From Pseudonocardia kujensis (GTDB taxonomy: Bacteria; Actinomycetota; Actinomycetes; Mycobacteriales; Pseudonocardiaceae): DNA of 39,772 bases. Positions 8,207 to 15,084 of the stretch are shown piece by piece. Below the pieces are notes generated by a model. The model saw only the letters and a list, made by a program, of their open reading frames with translations, made no database searches and was not told the DNA's origin. Positions within the stretch are counted from its first letter, which is position 1. Every line of letters begins with the position of its first letter. The stretch spans positions 1 through 39,772 of the forward strand of contig NZ_JAJSOK010000069.1 in assembly GCF_021283305.1 (NCBI RefSeq). Reading direction: 5' to 3'. Position numbers and translations under genes: made by a program.

Positions 8207-9715
8207 ATGGGCCAGGACGTCGACCGGACCCGGTTCAGTCGGCGGGAACGCCAGCGGTATCGAGCCAAGGTGCAGCGTTGCCTCGAGGCGTTGACGACGA
8301 TGCTGCGGGAGCACCCGTTCGCCGAGGACGACCCGATGACCGGTATCGAGGTCGAGCTGAACCTGGTCGACGGCTCACTGAGCCCTTCGATGACCGGGAA
8401 GGACGTCCTCGAGGCCATCGGCGGCACCGAGTTCCAGACGGAGCTGGGCCGGTGGAACATCGAGCTGAACCTCCCGCCGCGCCCGCTGCCCGGCGACCAG
8501 TGGCGGCACCTCGAGCACGAGCTGCTCGACGAGCTGGCCGTCGCCCGGGCCAAGGCGCGGGACTGCAAGTCGCAGCTGGCGATGATCGGCATCCTGCCGA
8601 CGCTGGACAGCTGCCACCTCGTCGGCGAGTCGATCTCGGCCGACGACCGCTACGCCGTGCTCAACGACCAGATGCTGGCCGCGCGGGGCGAGCCGATCCA
8701 CGTGGACATCTCGGGCGGCGACCCGGGCGGGCTGCACGCCGTCGCGCCCGAGCGTTTCACCGCGGACTTCGAGACGATCATTCCCGAGGCGGCCTGCACG
8801 TCGATGCAGCTGCACCTGCAGGTCTCGCCGAGCTCCTTCCCCGCGTACTGGAACGCCGCGCAGTGTCTCGCCGGCGTCCAGCTCGGGCTGGGGGCGAACT
8901 CGCCGTTCCTGCTCGGCTCGCGGCTGTGGGCCGAGACCCGCATCCCGCTGTTCACACAGGCCTGTGACGTGCGGACGGTCGAGCTGCGCAACCAGGGTGT
9001 GCGGCCGCGGGTGTGGTTCGGCGAGCGCTGGATCTCCTCGGTGCTCGACCTGTTCGCGGAGAACGCCCGGTACTTCCCGGGGATCGTCCCGTTCCCGGGC
9101 GACTCCGACCCGATGACCACGCTGCGCAACGGCGGCGTGCCCGACCTCGACGAGCTCAAGCTCCACAACGGCACGATCTGGCGGTGGAACCGCCCGGTCT
9201 ACGACGTCGCCGACGGCCAGCCGCACATCCGGCTGGAGAACCGGGTGCTGCCGGCCGGGCCGACCGCCGTCGACATGGTGGCCAACGCGCTGTTCTTCTA
9301 CGGGCTGCTGCGGGTGCTCGTGGAGTCCGACCAGCCGCTGTGGCAGTCGATGTCCTTCGAGGCGGCCGAGGAGAACTTCACGACGGCCGCGCGGCACGGC
9401 ATGGAGGCGCCGCTGTACTGGCCGGGCACGGGCTGGATCAAGCCGGACGAGCTGGCCCTGCGCAAGCTGCTGCCGCTCGCCCACGAGGGCCTGACCCGGT
9501 GGGGGGTGAGCGCCGCCGTACGGGACCGCTACCTGACGGTGATCGAGCGGCGGTGCGTGACGGGCCGGACGGGCGCCACCTGGCAGCTCGACACGGTCGC
9601 GGCGCTCGAGGCCCGCGGTTCGAGCCGGCAGGGCGCGCTCACCGGGATGTTGGAGCGCTACCTCGAGGCCTCGGAGGCCAACGAGCCGGTCCACACCTGG
9701 CCCCTTCCCGCCTGA
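8207..9715 (+). CDS. glutamate-cysteine ligase family (GCS2-type carboxylate-amine ligase)
   Basis: A 502-residue cytoplasmic protein of the COG2170 ATP-dependent carboxylate-amine ligase family. The ATP/glutamate-binding strand motif is MTGIEVELNLVD. Further family blocks are FQTELGRWNIELNLPPRP, a TSMQLHLQVSP metal/substrate segment and the DVRTVELRNQGVRPR block near the middle. Members ligate glutamate to an amine or thiol. Actinobacteria make mycothiol through other enzymes, so the product here is not known and glutathione synthesis should not be assumed. ATG at 8207 is preceded by AGGAGG (8189-8194) and GGGAGAG. It is divergent from trmH with a 135-bp gap. A repeat-rich spacer follows. 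Confidence 0.82.
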   Translation: MGQDVDRTRFSRRERQRYRAKVQRCLEALTTMLREHPFAEDDPMTGIEVELNLVDGSLSPSMTGKDVLEAIGGTEFQTELGRWNIELNLPPRPLPGDQWRHLEHELLDELAVARAKARDCKSQLAMIGILPTLDSCHLVGESISADDRYAVLNDQMLAARGEPIHVDISGGDPGGLHAVAPERFTADFETIIPEAACTSMQLHLQVSPSSFPAYWNAAQCLAGVQLGLGANSPFLLGSRLWAETRIPLFTQACDVRTVELRNQGVRPRVWFGERWISSVLDLFAENARYFPGIVPFPGDSDPMTTLRNGGVPDLDELKLHNGTIWRWNRPVYDVADGQPHIRLENRVLPAGPTAVDMVANALFFYGLLRVLVESDQPLWQSMSFEAAEENFTTAARHGMEAPLYWPGTGWIKPDELALRKLLPLAHEGLTRWGVSAAVRDRYLTVIERRCVTGRTGATWQLDTVAALEARGSSRQGALTGMLERYLEASEANEPVHTWPLPA

Positions 9716-9771
9716 CCCCTGCCCGCCTGACACCCGCCTCGCCGAAGCCCACACCCCGCTCGCCCACCCGG

Positions 9772-9869
9772 TCCGCGAGGCGCGCTCCGGGCTTCCGCGA
9801 GGCGCGCTGTGGGCCTCCGCGAGGCGCGTTGTGGGCTTCCGCCAGGCGCGCTGTGGGCTTCCGCGAGTC
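9772..9869. repeat. 22-bp tandem repeat array (about 4.4 copies)
   Basis: Units start at 9772, 9794, 9816, 9838 and 9860 and share the pattern TCCGCGAGGCGCGCTGTGGG plus CT. Copies 2-4 differ from each other at only one to three positions. The fifth copy decays after about ten bases into the next repeat. No supported gene covers it. Confidence 0.85.
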
Positions 9870-9896
9870 GGGGGCCGCGAGTCGGGGGCCGCGAAG
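9862..9896. repeat. 14-bp tandem repeat (about 2.5 copies)
   Basis: CGCGAGTCGGGGGC occurs at 9862-9875 and again at 9876-9889, then a partial copy. It is fused to the end of the 22-bp array. Confidence 0.8.
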
Positions 9897-9910
9897 AGCC
9901 CGGGTGACGG

Positions 9911-9938
9911 GCAGCTGTTCGCGATCGTGAACACCTGC
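9911..9938. promoter_or_regulatory. 28-bp imperfect palindrome, candidate operator
   Basis: The core GTTCGCGATCGTGAAC (9917-9932) is flanked symmetrically by GCAGCT and ACCTGC. Twelve of fourteen base pairs match about the centre at 9924/9925. The spacing (GTTC-N8-GAAC) is not that of the actinobacterial LexA box (GAAC-N4-GTTC). It lies 178 bp before the four-gene operon starting at 10116, which it may control. The rest of the 9716-10115 gap holds the repeat arrays and no gene I can support apart from a possible 10-codon leader. Confidence 0.45.
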
Positions 9939-10081
9939 TCCGTTCCGCTCCACGCCGGCACCCGGGCTTCCTAGGGTTCCTCTCGTTCCACCGGGCACCC
10001 GTGATCCGGGCGCCGCCGGTCCTCCGCTCGCTGCACCCGCGGCCCTCCGCGGGCGGGAGCGCCTGCCCACGAGAGGGAGCG

Positions 10082-10114
10082 ATGTCCTGGTTCCGCATGC
10101 CCGGGAGGCGGTGA
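10082..10114 (+). CDS. possible 10-residue leader peptide
   Basis: ATG at 10082 follows GAGAGGGAGCG and reads MSWFRMPGRR before TGA, ending one base before the GTG of the next gene. The GGGAGG ribosome-binding site of that gene (10103-10108) lies inside this tiny frame. The peptide resembles the start of the next protein (MAAFRMFGRP). It may be a translational-coupling leader or a decayed duplicate start. No independent evidence of expression exists. Confidence 0.3.
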   Translation: MSWFRMPGRR

Positions 10115-10115
10115 C

Positions 10116-11051
10116 GTGGCCGCCTTCCGGATGTTCGGCCGCCCGGCCGGGGGGCCGCGGGAGATCGTCCCCGGGAGCGCCACCAGCCACGCCAGGCTCT
10201 CGCGCCGCGCGGAGGAGCTCCTCGGCCCGCGGCGTGACCGCCAGACGCAGCCCGACGCGCCCACCGACCCGTACGGCTTCCCGCCCGTCGCGGCCGGGTC
10301 CGCGTCGAGCGGCCTCCACGGCTGGCCCGACTCCCGATCCGCCGCCGTCGCCGCGGCCTGGTCCGCCCCGCAGGCCGAGCCCCCGTCGCCCACGGCGCTC
10401 GACGGGCCCGCACCGCACCGGCCCGCCGAGACCGATCGGTCGGCGGCGACCGCGGCACCTGGACCCTCCTCCGCCCCACCGCACGCCGAGCCCGTTCCCC
10501 ACCCGGCGGAGGCGGCGGCGCTCGCCGCCGCCTTCGCCGCCGACTACCTCTCCTGGGACGAGGACGACCCGGACCGCCGCGCCCGCGTCCTCGGCGACTA
10601 CCTCGCCGACCGCGGGCCCGTGCGCCTCGGCTGGTCCGGGAACGGGCGCCAGCGCGCCGACTTCGCCCTGCCCGGCCTCGTCCGGCCGGACGGCGAGGGC
10701 CGGGTGCTCGTCGACGTGCGGGTCCGCGTCACCCCCTACCGGCGCGTCCCGGGCGGCCGTCCGGGCCCTGGGGACGACCTCGACGACGGACCCGCCGTCC
10801 CGGCCGCCGCTCCCGCGCCCGCCGCCCGCGGGTGGCGCGGCCTGGCCGGCCGGTGGGTGCGGCTCGGGGTGGCCGTGCGGGTGGAGGGCGACCGGCTCGT
10901 CGTCGACGCCGAGGAGGAGCTCGACGACCCCGCCGGCGAGGCCGCGACGCGGCCCGGGCTCGACCCCGCCGATCCCGCCGACACCGACACCGACACCGAC
11001 GACACCGACGACACCGACCTCGACGACGACGCTCCTCTGGAGACGCGATGA
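10116..11051 (+). CDS. TcpC-like conserved protein of conjugation-type cluster
   Basis: A 311-residue protein. Residues 1-130 are Pro/Ala-rich and probably disordered. The folded part runs from about 135 (AAALAAAFAADYLSWDEDDPDRRARVLGDYL) through RADFALPGLVRP to RWVRLGVAVRVEGDRLVVDAEEELDD. This pattern resembles the NTF2-like repeats of TcpC/VirB8-type conjugation proteins in actinobacterial integrative elements. Unlike typical TcpC proteins it shows no membrane helix. The end is very acidic with Asp-Thr repeats (DTDTDTDDTDDTD). Its stop overlaps the start of the next gene (ATGA), so the two are coupled. The assignment is by resemblance only. Confidence 0.45.
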   Translation: MAAFRMFGRPAGGPREIVPGSATSHARLSRRAEELLGPRRDRQTQPDAPTDPYGFPPVAAGSASSGLHGWPDSRSAAVAAAWSAPQAEPPSPTALDGPAPHRPAETDRSAATAAPGPSSAPPHAEPVPHPAEAAALAAAFAADYLSWDEDDPDRRARVLGDYLADRGPVRLGWSGNGRQRADFALPGLVRPDGEGRVLVDVRVRVTPYRRVPGGRPGPGDDLDDGPAVPAAAPAPAARGWRGLAGRWVRLGVAVRVEGDRLVVDAEEELDDPAGEAATRPGLDPADPADTDTDTDDTDDTDLDDDAPLETR

Positions 11052-11971
11052 CCGGCTTCCGCCCCCCGTCCGTCGCCGGTGTGTCCGGGGGCGTCGGAAC
11101 GACCACGCTCGCCCTCGCCCTGCACGGTCGCGACGGTGGGACCGGCGCGGGCATCGACGCCGACATCGTGGTCTGCCGCAGCAGCGCCGAGTCCCTGGAC
11201 CGCGCGGTGCGGATCGCCGACCTCTTCGACCCCACGGCGGCGCCCCCGGTCCTCGCCGTGAGCGTCGACGGCGCCGAACGCCGGCACCCCGAACGCCTCG
11301 ACGAGCTCGGCCCGGGCTGGGCGGCGGTGGTGCTGGTGCCGCACGTCGGGCGCTGGCGCGGGATCGTCGATCCGTACCGCGAGGCCGCGGGCCTGCTCGG
11401 GACGCCGCGCGACCGGCTCCCGCGCGCCCTGCGGCCGTACCTCGACGCCGTCACCCGGCTCGCCCGGGCGGTCGCGGACTCGGGCAGGCTCGGCCGCCCC
11501 GCCCCGGCGACCCGATCACTCGCACCTCTCCCTTCGGGACCGACCACGTTCCCACGGCCCGACGCACCACGGCCCGACGCTCCGGTACCGCTCGCGGTTC
11601 CGCCGGAACCAGGTCGACCGCCGTCGGAGGCCCGGTTCACCGCCTACCGTCCCTTCGTCCCGGTCGGCGCCGACGGCCCACTCACCTCGATCGCGGTCCC
11701 ACGCACCCCGTCCGCACGACCGATCTCCCCTCCTCCCGACGACCGCCCGGCCCACGCGTCGGACGAGGGCGACCTCGACACAGGCACCCCTGCCGGCCGG
11801 TCCGCGGCCGGTGAGCAGGCAAGCCCGCGGCGCAGGGGCACCGACGACCTCCTCGCCCTCGAGGCCACACCGGCCGGAGCTCGCACGGCCGTCCACCCCG
11901 ACCTCCGCCCCGTCCGCGGGATCCGGATCCTCGACGTCGCGAGCGCCCTCGGCGACGGCCGGCCGCGGTGA
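11048..11971 (+). CDS. MinD/ParA-like protein with degenerate P-loop
   Basis: A 307-residue protein. It starts with a P-loop-like strand-loop-helix, VSGGVGTTTLALAL, at about residues 12-25, like ParA/MinD ATPases. Both signature lysines of the deviant Walker A (KGGxGKT) are absent. Further matches are weak (DIVVCRSSAESLDRAVRIADLF; AAVVLVPHVGRWRGIVDPY). Residues 160-307 are Pro/Ala/Arg-rich and look disordered. If related to MinD, it may bind nucleotide poorly or act as a scaffold. It is coupled to the preceding gene by ATGA and ends 4 bp before the next start. Confidence 0.45.
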   Translation: MTGFRPPSVAGVSGGVGTTTLALALHGRDGGTGAGIDADIVVCRSSAESLDRAVRIADLFDPTAAPPVLAVSVDGAERRHPERLDELGPGWAAVVLVPHVGRWRGIVDPYREAAGLLGTPRDRLPRALRPYLDAVTRLARAVADSGRLGRPAPATRSLAPLPSGPTTFPRPDAPRPDAPVPLAVPPEPGRPPSEARFTAYRPFVPVGADGPLTSIAVPRTPSARPISPPPDDRPAHASDEGDLDTGTPAGRSAAGEQASPRRRGTDDLLALEATPAGARTAVHPDLRPVRGIRILDVASALGDGRPR

Positions 11972-11975
11972 CGCC

Positions 11976-12842
11976 GTGGTCCGCGTCCTGCTCGTCGTCG
12001 CGCTCGCGGCGGCCGCTCTCGCCGGCCCGGGGACACCGCCGCTCCGGCTCACCGCCGCCGAGCACCCCGAGCCCACCGACCCCGTTGAGGTCCGCGTGAT
12101 CCCCGCCCCCGCCCGCGCTCCGTCTTTCGAGCGGATCACCGCCGAGCAGTGCCCGGAGCTCGCACCCGCCCGCGCCGGCGTCGTCCGGCGGGTGGCGGCC
12201 CGATCCGCGGACGAGCCCGCCCCCGTCACCGAGGCGCGGCGCACCTGCTCGGCCCTGCGCACCGGCGTCGCGAGGATGTTCCGGCAACCCCCACCGGCCG
12301 GGAGCTGCGCGGCCGCCTGCCCCGACGCCCTGCGCAGCGCCGTGTCCGACGCCCGGGACCGCGCGGCCCCCGCCGCACGAGCGGGCGCATGGACGGGTGG
12401 CCGGACCGCCTGCACCCCACCCGATCCGACCGGCGGGGACGGCTGTGTCACGGGCGCGACCCGGCACGGCGTCGCGGCGGTGACCGCGGCGTTCGGGCCG
12501 CTCGGCGGCGGCCCCGTGATCCGCTCGGCCGGCTGCTGGGACGCGCACGCCTGGAACCCCCGCAGCGACCACCCGCAGGGCCGCGCCTGCGACTTCTTCC
12601 CCGGCACGGCCGGCGCCTTCCCCGACGCCGACGGCCTCGCCGCGGGCTGGGCGGTGGCGAACTACCTACGTGAGCAGGCCGGGCCGCTCGCCGTCGCCTA
12701 CCTGATCTGGCAGGGGCGCTACTGGGACCCGTCGGTCACCGACGACGGCGGCTGGGGCCGGGCGTACACGAGCAGCGTCTACGACACGAGCGACGTCACC
12801 GGCGGCCACTTCGACCACGTCCACGTCAGCTTCGCCGAGTGA
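11976..12842 (+). CDS. secreted M15/ARB_07466-type peptidase-like protein
   Basis: A 288-residue protein. GTG at 11976 gives a signal peptide (MVRVLLVVALAAAALAGPG). A Cys-rich middle (about eight cysteines) suggests disulfides outside the cell. The C-terminal 120 residues have the metal-site pattern of the D-Ala-D-Ala-peptidase-like fold: SDHPQGRACDFFPG early and GGHFDHVHVSF at the end, giving His/Asp/His ligands. The likely target is the peptide part of cell-wall peptidoglycan. It is the third gene of the operon. In conjugation clusters, such enzymes open the wall locally; that role here is inference. Confidence 0.65.
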   Translation: MVRVLLVVALAAAALAGPGTPPLRLTAAEHPEPTDPVEVRVIPAPARAPSFERITAEQCPELAPARAGVVRRVAARSADEPAPVTEARRTCSALRTGVARMFRQPPPAGSCAAACPDALRSAVSDARDRAAPAARAGAWTGGRTACTPPDPTGGDGCVTGATRHGVAAVTAAFGPLGGGPVIRSAGCWDAHAWNPRSDHPQGRACDFFPGTAGAFPDADGLAAGWAVANYLREQAGPLAVAYLIWQGRYWDPSVTDDGGWGRAYTSSVYDTSDVTGGHFDHVHVSFAE

Positions 12843-12866
12843 GCAGGAAGGACGAGTGAGGACGCC

Positions 12867-13826
12867 GTGCCGCCGACCGACCTGCCGCCGACCGACCTGA
12901 CCGCCCACCTGGCCCGTCTGCTCGCGACCGGGGTCGCCGCCCTGCTCGGCTTCGTCGGCCCGGGTGCGGCCGCCTCGCCCGCCGACGTCCCGGTGGTCCG
13001 GACCGCCGCCGAACGCCCGGACAGCGGGGGCGAGCGGGTCCGCCGCATCCCGGCTCCACCGCGCCACCCCGGCCTCGGCCCCTCCCGGGGGACGCGTGAC
13101 GGGGCCGCCCGCGCGCCCGCCGGCGCCGGCGGGGGGAGCACGGGCGCCCTCCCCCGCAGCCGGACCGGAGCCACACCGACCCGTACCGGGGACGGGCGCA
13201 CGGCCGCCGCGGCCCTCGGCTGGGGCCGCCCGAACCGCGAGGACGACTTCACCGACGGCCTCGACGGCTGGGGCCTGTACGACGGCGAGGGCCACGGCGG
13301 GAACGGCCGCCGCTCCCCCGACGCCTTGTCGATCCGGGGTGGCGTCCTCGTCGTCACCGGCTCGCCCGACGGCACCACCGGCGGCATGGCCTGGAACCCC
13401 GGGCAGAAGTACGGCCGCTGGGAGGGCCGCGTCCGGGCCCCGGAGAGCGACCCCAGCTACCATGCCCTGCTGCTCCTCTGGCCCGACGCCGAGGACTGGC
13501 CGTCGGGCGGCGAGGTCGACTTCATGGAGATGTCCGATCCCGACCGGCGGAGCACGGACATGTTCCTGCACTACGGCGCCGACAACTCCCAGCTCCACGG
13601 CGACGTCGAGGTCGACGCCACGCAGTGGCACAACTGGGCGGTGGAGTGGACGCCGGACCACATCGCGGCGTTCGTCGACGGCGAGGAGTGGTGGCGCACC
13701 GACGACACCGGCACCCTGCCGCCCGGGCCGATGCACCTGACGATCCAGCTGGACTGGTTCCCGCACGGCGGCGACGTCCGCGAGTCCCGGATGGAGGTCG
13801 ACTGGGTGCGGCAGTACGACCTGTGA
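12867..13826 (+). CDS. secreted glycoside hydrolase family 16 protein
   Basis: A 319-residue protein. After a short N-terminus, a hydrophobic segment (LLATGVAALLGFVGPGAAA) acts as signal or anchor. A Pro/Ala/Gly-rich linker spans about 35-125. The GH16 beta-sandwich (about 128-319) carries the catalytic signature GGEVDFMEMS with Glu216, Asp218 and Glu221, the ExDxxE pattern of this family, and ends in MEVDWVRQYDL. GH16 enzymes cut beta-1,3/1,4 glucans and related polymers; the substrate is not determined. It is the last gene of the four-gene operon, 24 bp after the peptidase gene, and is followed by a strong hairpin. Confidence 0.85.
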   Translation: MPPTDLPPTDLTAHLARLLATGVAALLGFVGPGAAASPADVPVVRTAAERPDSGGERVRRIPAPPRHPGLGPSRGTRDGAARAPAGAGGGSTGALPRSRTGATPTRTGDGRTAAAALGWGRPNREDDFTDGLDGWGLYDGEGHGGNGRRSPDALSIRGGVLVVTGSPDGTTGGMAWNPGQKYGRWEGRVRAPESDPSYHALLLLWPDAEDWPSGGEVDFMEMSDPDRRSTDMFLHYGADNSQLHGDVEVDATQWHNWAVEWTPDHIAAFVDGEEWWRTDDTGTLPPGPMHLTIQLDWFPHGGDVRESRMEVDWVRQYDL

Positions 13827-13853
13827 CCGGGCCGGTGGAGGCCCCGGACGCGG

Positions 13854-13884
13854 GTGGGCCCCGGCCGATCCGGCCGGGGCCCAC
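13854..13884 (+). terminator. terminator of the four-gene operon (hairpin shared with candidate sRNA copy 1)
   Basis: A perfect 13-bp stem, GTGGGCCCCGGCC / GGCCGGGGCCCAC, with loop GATCC, is followed on the plus strand by TCGTTT. It lies 27 nt after the GH16 stop. Confidence 0.8.
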
Positions 13885-13888
13885 TCGT

Positions 13889-13926
13889 TTCCCGAACTGA
13901 CGCGCCGCTCCCACCACGAAGCGACG
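13889..13926. repeat. 38-bp direct repeat, left copy
   Basis: Perfectly identical to 15041-15078, in the same orientation. The two copies flank the EamA transporter gene. Each is followed after 6 bp by an IdeR/DtxR-like box. Confidence 0.95.
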
Positions 13927-13932
13927 TGAGTG

Positions 13933-13962
13933 AAGTTAGCCTACCCTTCCCTTTCTCCGCAA
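13933..13962 (-). promoter_or_regulatory. IdeR/DtxR-like iron box and promoter, copy 1
   Basis: AAGTTAGCCTACCCT (13933-13947) matches 13 of 15 positions of the IdeR core AGGTTAGCCTAACCT. On the minus strand TTGCGG (13962-13957) is 18 nt from TAACTT (13938-13933), so the box covers the -10 and half of the spacer, as expected for iron-dependent repression. The box is also 73 bp upstream of the plus-strand EamA start. Confidence 0.5.
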
Positions 13963-14019
13963 CCCCCGTGACGGGAATCCGCGCGAGATCCCGCCGGACG
14001 AGGGCTTAGCGTCGAGGCC

Positions 14020-14991
14020 GTGCGCGAACCCGCCCGGGATCTCCCGGCGCCCGAACCCGACGTCCCGACGACCGAACCGACCGCCACCGCCGCGACCGCG
14101 GCACCGGCCGCCGCCCCGGCCACCGCGCCCACCGGTCCGCGCCGGGGCGCCCTCGCCGCGGTCTGCGTGACCGTGCTGGCCTGGGCGAGCGCGTTCGTGG
14201 GGATCCGGTTCGTCGGCCGCGCCTATGACCCGGGCGCGCTCGCCCTCGGCCGGCTCGCCGTCGGCACGCTGGCGCTCGGCGCCCTCCTCGCCCGGGGCCG
14301 CTGGGTCCGGCCGAGCGGTCGCGAGTGGGCCCTGCTCGCGCTGTGCGGCGTGGCCTGGTTCGCCGTCTACAACGTCGCGCTCAACGCCGCGGAGCAGCGC
14401 GTCGACGCCGGCACCACCGCGATGTTGGTGAACATCGGCCCGATCCTCATCGCCCTGTTCGCGGGCGTGTTGCTGCACGAGGGCTTCCCCCGCTGGCTGC
14501 TCATCGGGGCCGGGGTGGCCTTCGCCGGCGCCGTCGTGATCGGCGCGTCGTCGGCCGGCGGCGACCCGTCGGACCTGCTCGGCACGGCGCTGTGCGTGGT
14601 CGCCGCGGTGACCTACGCGATCGGGGTCCTGGCCCAGAAGCCGGTGCTGCGCCGACTGCCTGCCCTGCAGGTGACGTTCCTGGCCTGCGCCATCGGCACC
14701 GTCGCCTGCCTGCCCTTCGCGGGCGCCCTCGGTCACGACCTGGCGGCGGCGCCCTGGAGCGCGACGGCCGGGCTCGTCTACCTCGGGCTCGTCCCGACCG
14801 CACTCGCCTTCAGCACCTGGGCCTTCGCCCTGGCCCGGATGGACGCCGGCCGGCTCGGGGTGACCACCTACCTCGTCCCGCCGATCACGGTCGCGCTGTC
14901 GGCGGTGCTGCTCGCCGAGGCACCGCCGGCCCTCGCGCTGCTCGGCGGGGCGCTCTGCCTCGCCGGCGTCGGGCTCACGAGGCGTCGGTAG
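14020..14991 (+). CDS. EamA-family DMT transporter
   Basis: A 323-residue inner-membrane protein with ten predicted helices in two EamA repeats: the first about residues 45-180 (VCVTVLAWASAFVGIRFVGR; NVALNAAEQRVDAGTTAMLV), the second about 195-320 (LLGTALCVVAAVTYAIGVLA; AFALARMDAGRLGVTTYLVP). The first 40 residues are a Pro/Ala/Thr-rich tail. Family members export amino acids or other metabolites; the substrate is not known. GTG at 14020 follows TAGCGT by 7 nt, which suggests a leaderless mRNA. The gene lies between two identical 38-bp repeats and iron boxes, so iron control is possible but the boxes seem better placed for minus-strand promoters. Confidence 0.85.
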   Translation: MREPARDLPAPEPDVPTTEPTATAATAAPAAAPATAPTGPRRGALAAVCVTVLAWASAFVGIRFVGRAYDPGALALGRLAVGTLALGALLARGRWVRPSGREWALLALCGVAWFAVYNVALNAAEQRVDAGTTAMLVNIGPILIALFAGVLLHEGFPRWLLIGAGVAFAGAVVIGASSAGGDPSDLLGTALCVVAAVTYAIGVLAQKPVLRRLPALQVTFLACAIGTVACLPFAGALGHDLAAAPWSATAGLVYLGLVPTALAFSTWAFALARMDAGRLGVTTYLVPPITVALSAVLLAEAPPALALLGGALCLAGVGLTRRR

Positions 14992-15005
14992 GGGCCGAGA
15001 ACGAA

Positions 15006-15037
15006 CCAGGCCCCCCGGCCGGAGCCGGAGGGCCTGG
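15006..15037. terminator. hairpin after EamA gene (shared with candidate sRNA copy 2)
   Basis: CCAGGCCC (15006-15013) pairs with GGGCCTGG (15030-15037), with an inner CCGG/CCGG stem. The plus strand continues CCCTTCCC and the minus strand TTCGTTCTC, so it can serve both directions. Confidence 0.6.
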
Positions 15038-15040
15038 CCC

Positions 15041-15078
15041 TTCCCGAACTGACGCGCCGCTCCCACCACGAAGCGACG
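15041..15078. repeat. 38-bp direct repeat, right copy
   Basis: Perfect copy of 13889-13926 in the same orientation, 1,152 bp away. Confidence 0.95.
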
Positions 15079-15084
15079 AGATAC

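Larger units (their letters stand above)
13854..13926 (-). ncRNA. candidate iron-responsive small RNA, copy 1
   Basis: The minus strand has a promoter with an iron box at 13933-13962, giving a predicted +1 at about 13926. The transcript would be 73 nt. The first 38 nt (13926-13889) are identical to copy 2. They fold into a 7-bp stem (CGUCGCU/AGCGGCG, one G-U) with the G-rich loop UCGUGGUGGG. The 13-bp hairpin at 13884-13854 ends it, although no U-tract follows on this strand. The length and layout equal copy 2 exactly. No expression data exist; the element could also be non-transcribed repeat DNA. Confidence 0.4.
15006..15078 (-). ncRNA. candidate iron-responsive small RNA, copy 2
   Basis: The predicted +1 at about 15078 (7 nt after the -10) coincides with the edge of the 38-bp repeat. 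The transcript would be 73 nt, the same as copy 1: the identical 38 nt with its G-rich loop, a 3-nt link, then the hairpin at 15037-15006, followed by TTCGTTCTC. Its promoter (15114-15085) has a better TTGACG and a 14/15 iron box. The RNA would lie antisense to nothing known and just past the MFS stop. Function unknown. Confidence 0.45.

Noticed and set aside
9917..9932. LexA/SOS box
   Set aside because: Arms are GTTC-N8-GAAC, the reverse order and wrong spacing for GAAC-N4-GTTC.
13522..13917. Minus-strand frame beginning MVGAARQFGK, repeated at the second 38-bp copy
   Set aside because: The shared start comes only from the identical DNA repeat; the frames then differ and run antisense through GH16 and EamA genes.
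13889..13926. 6C RNA motif in the 38-bp element read on the plus strand
   Set aside because: The loop is CCCACCACGA, not a run of six cytosines, and the second C-loop stem is missing.
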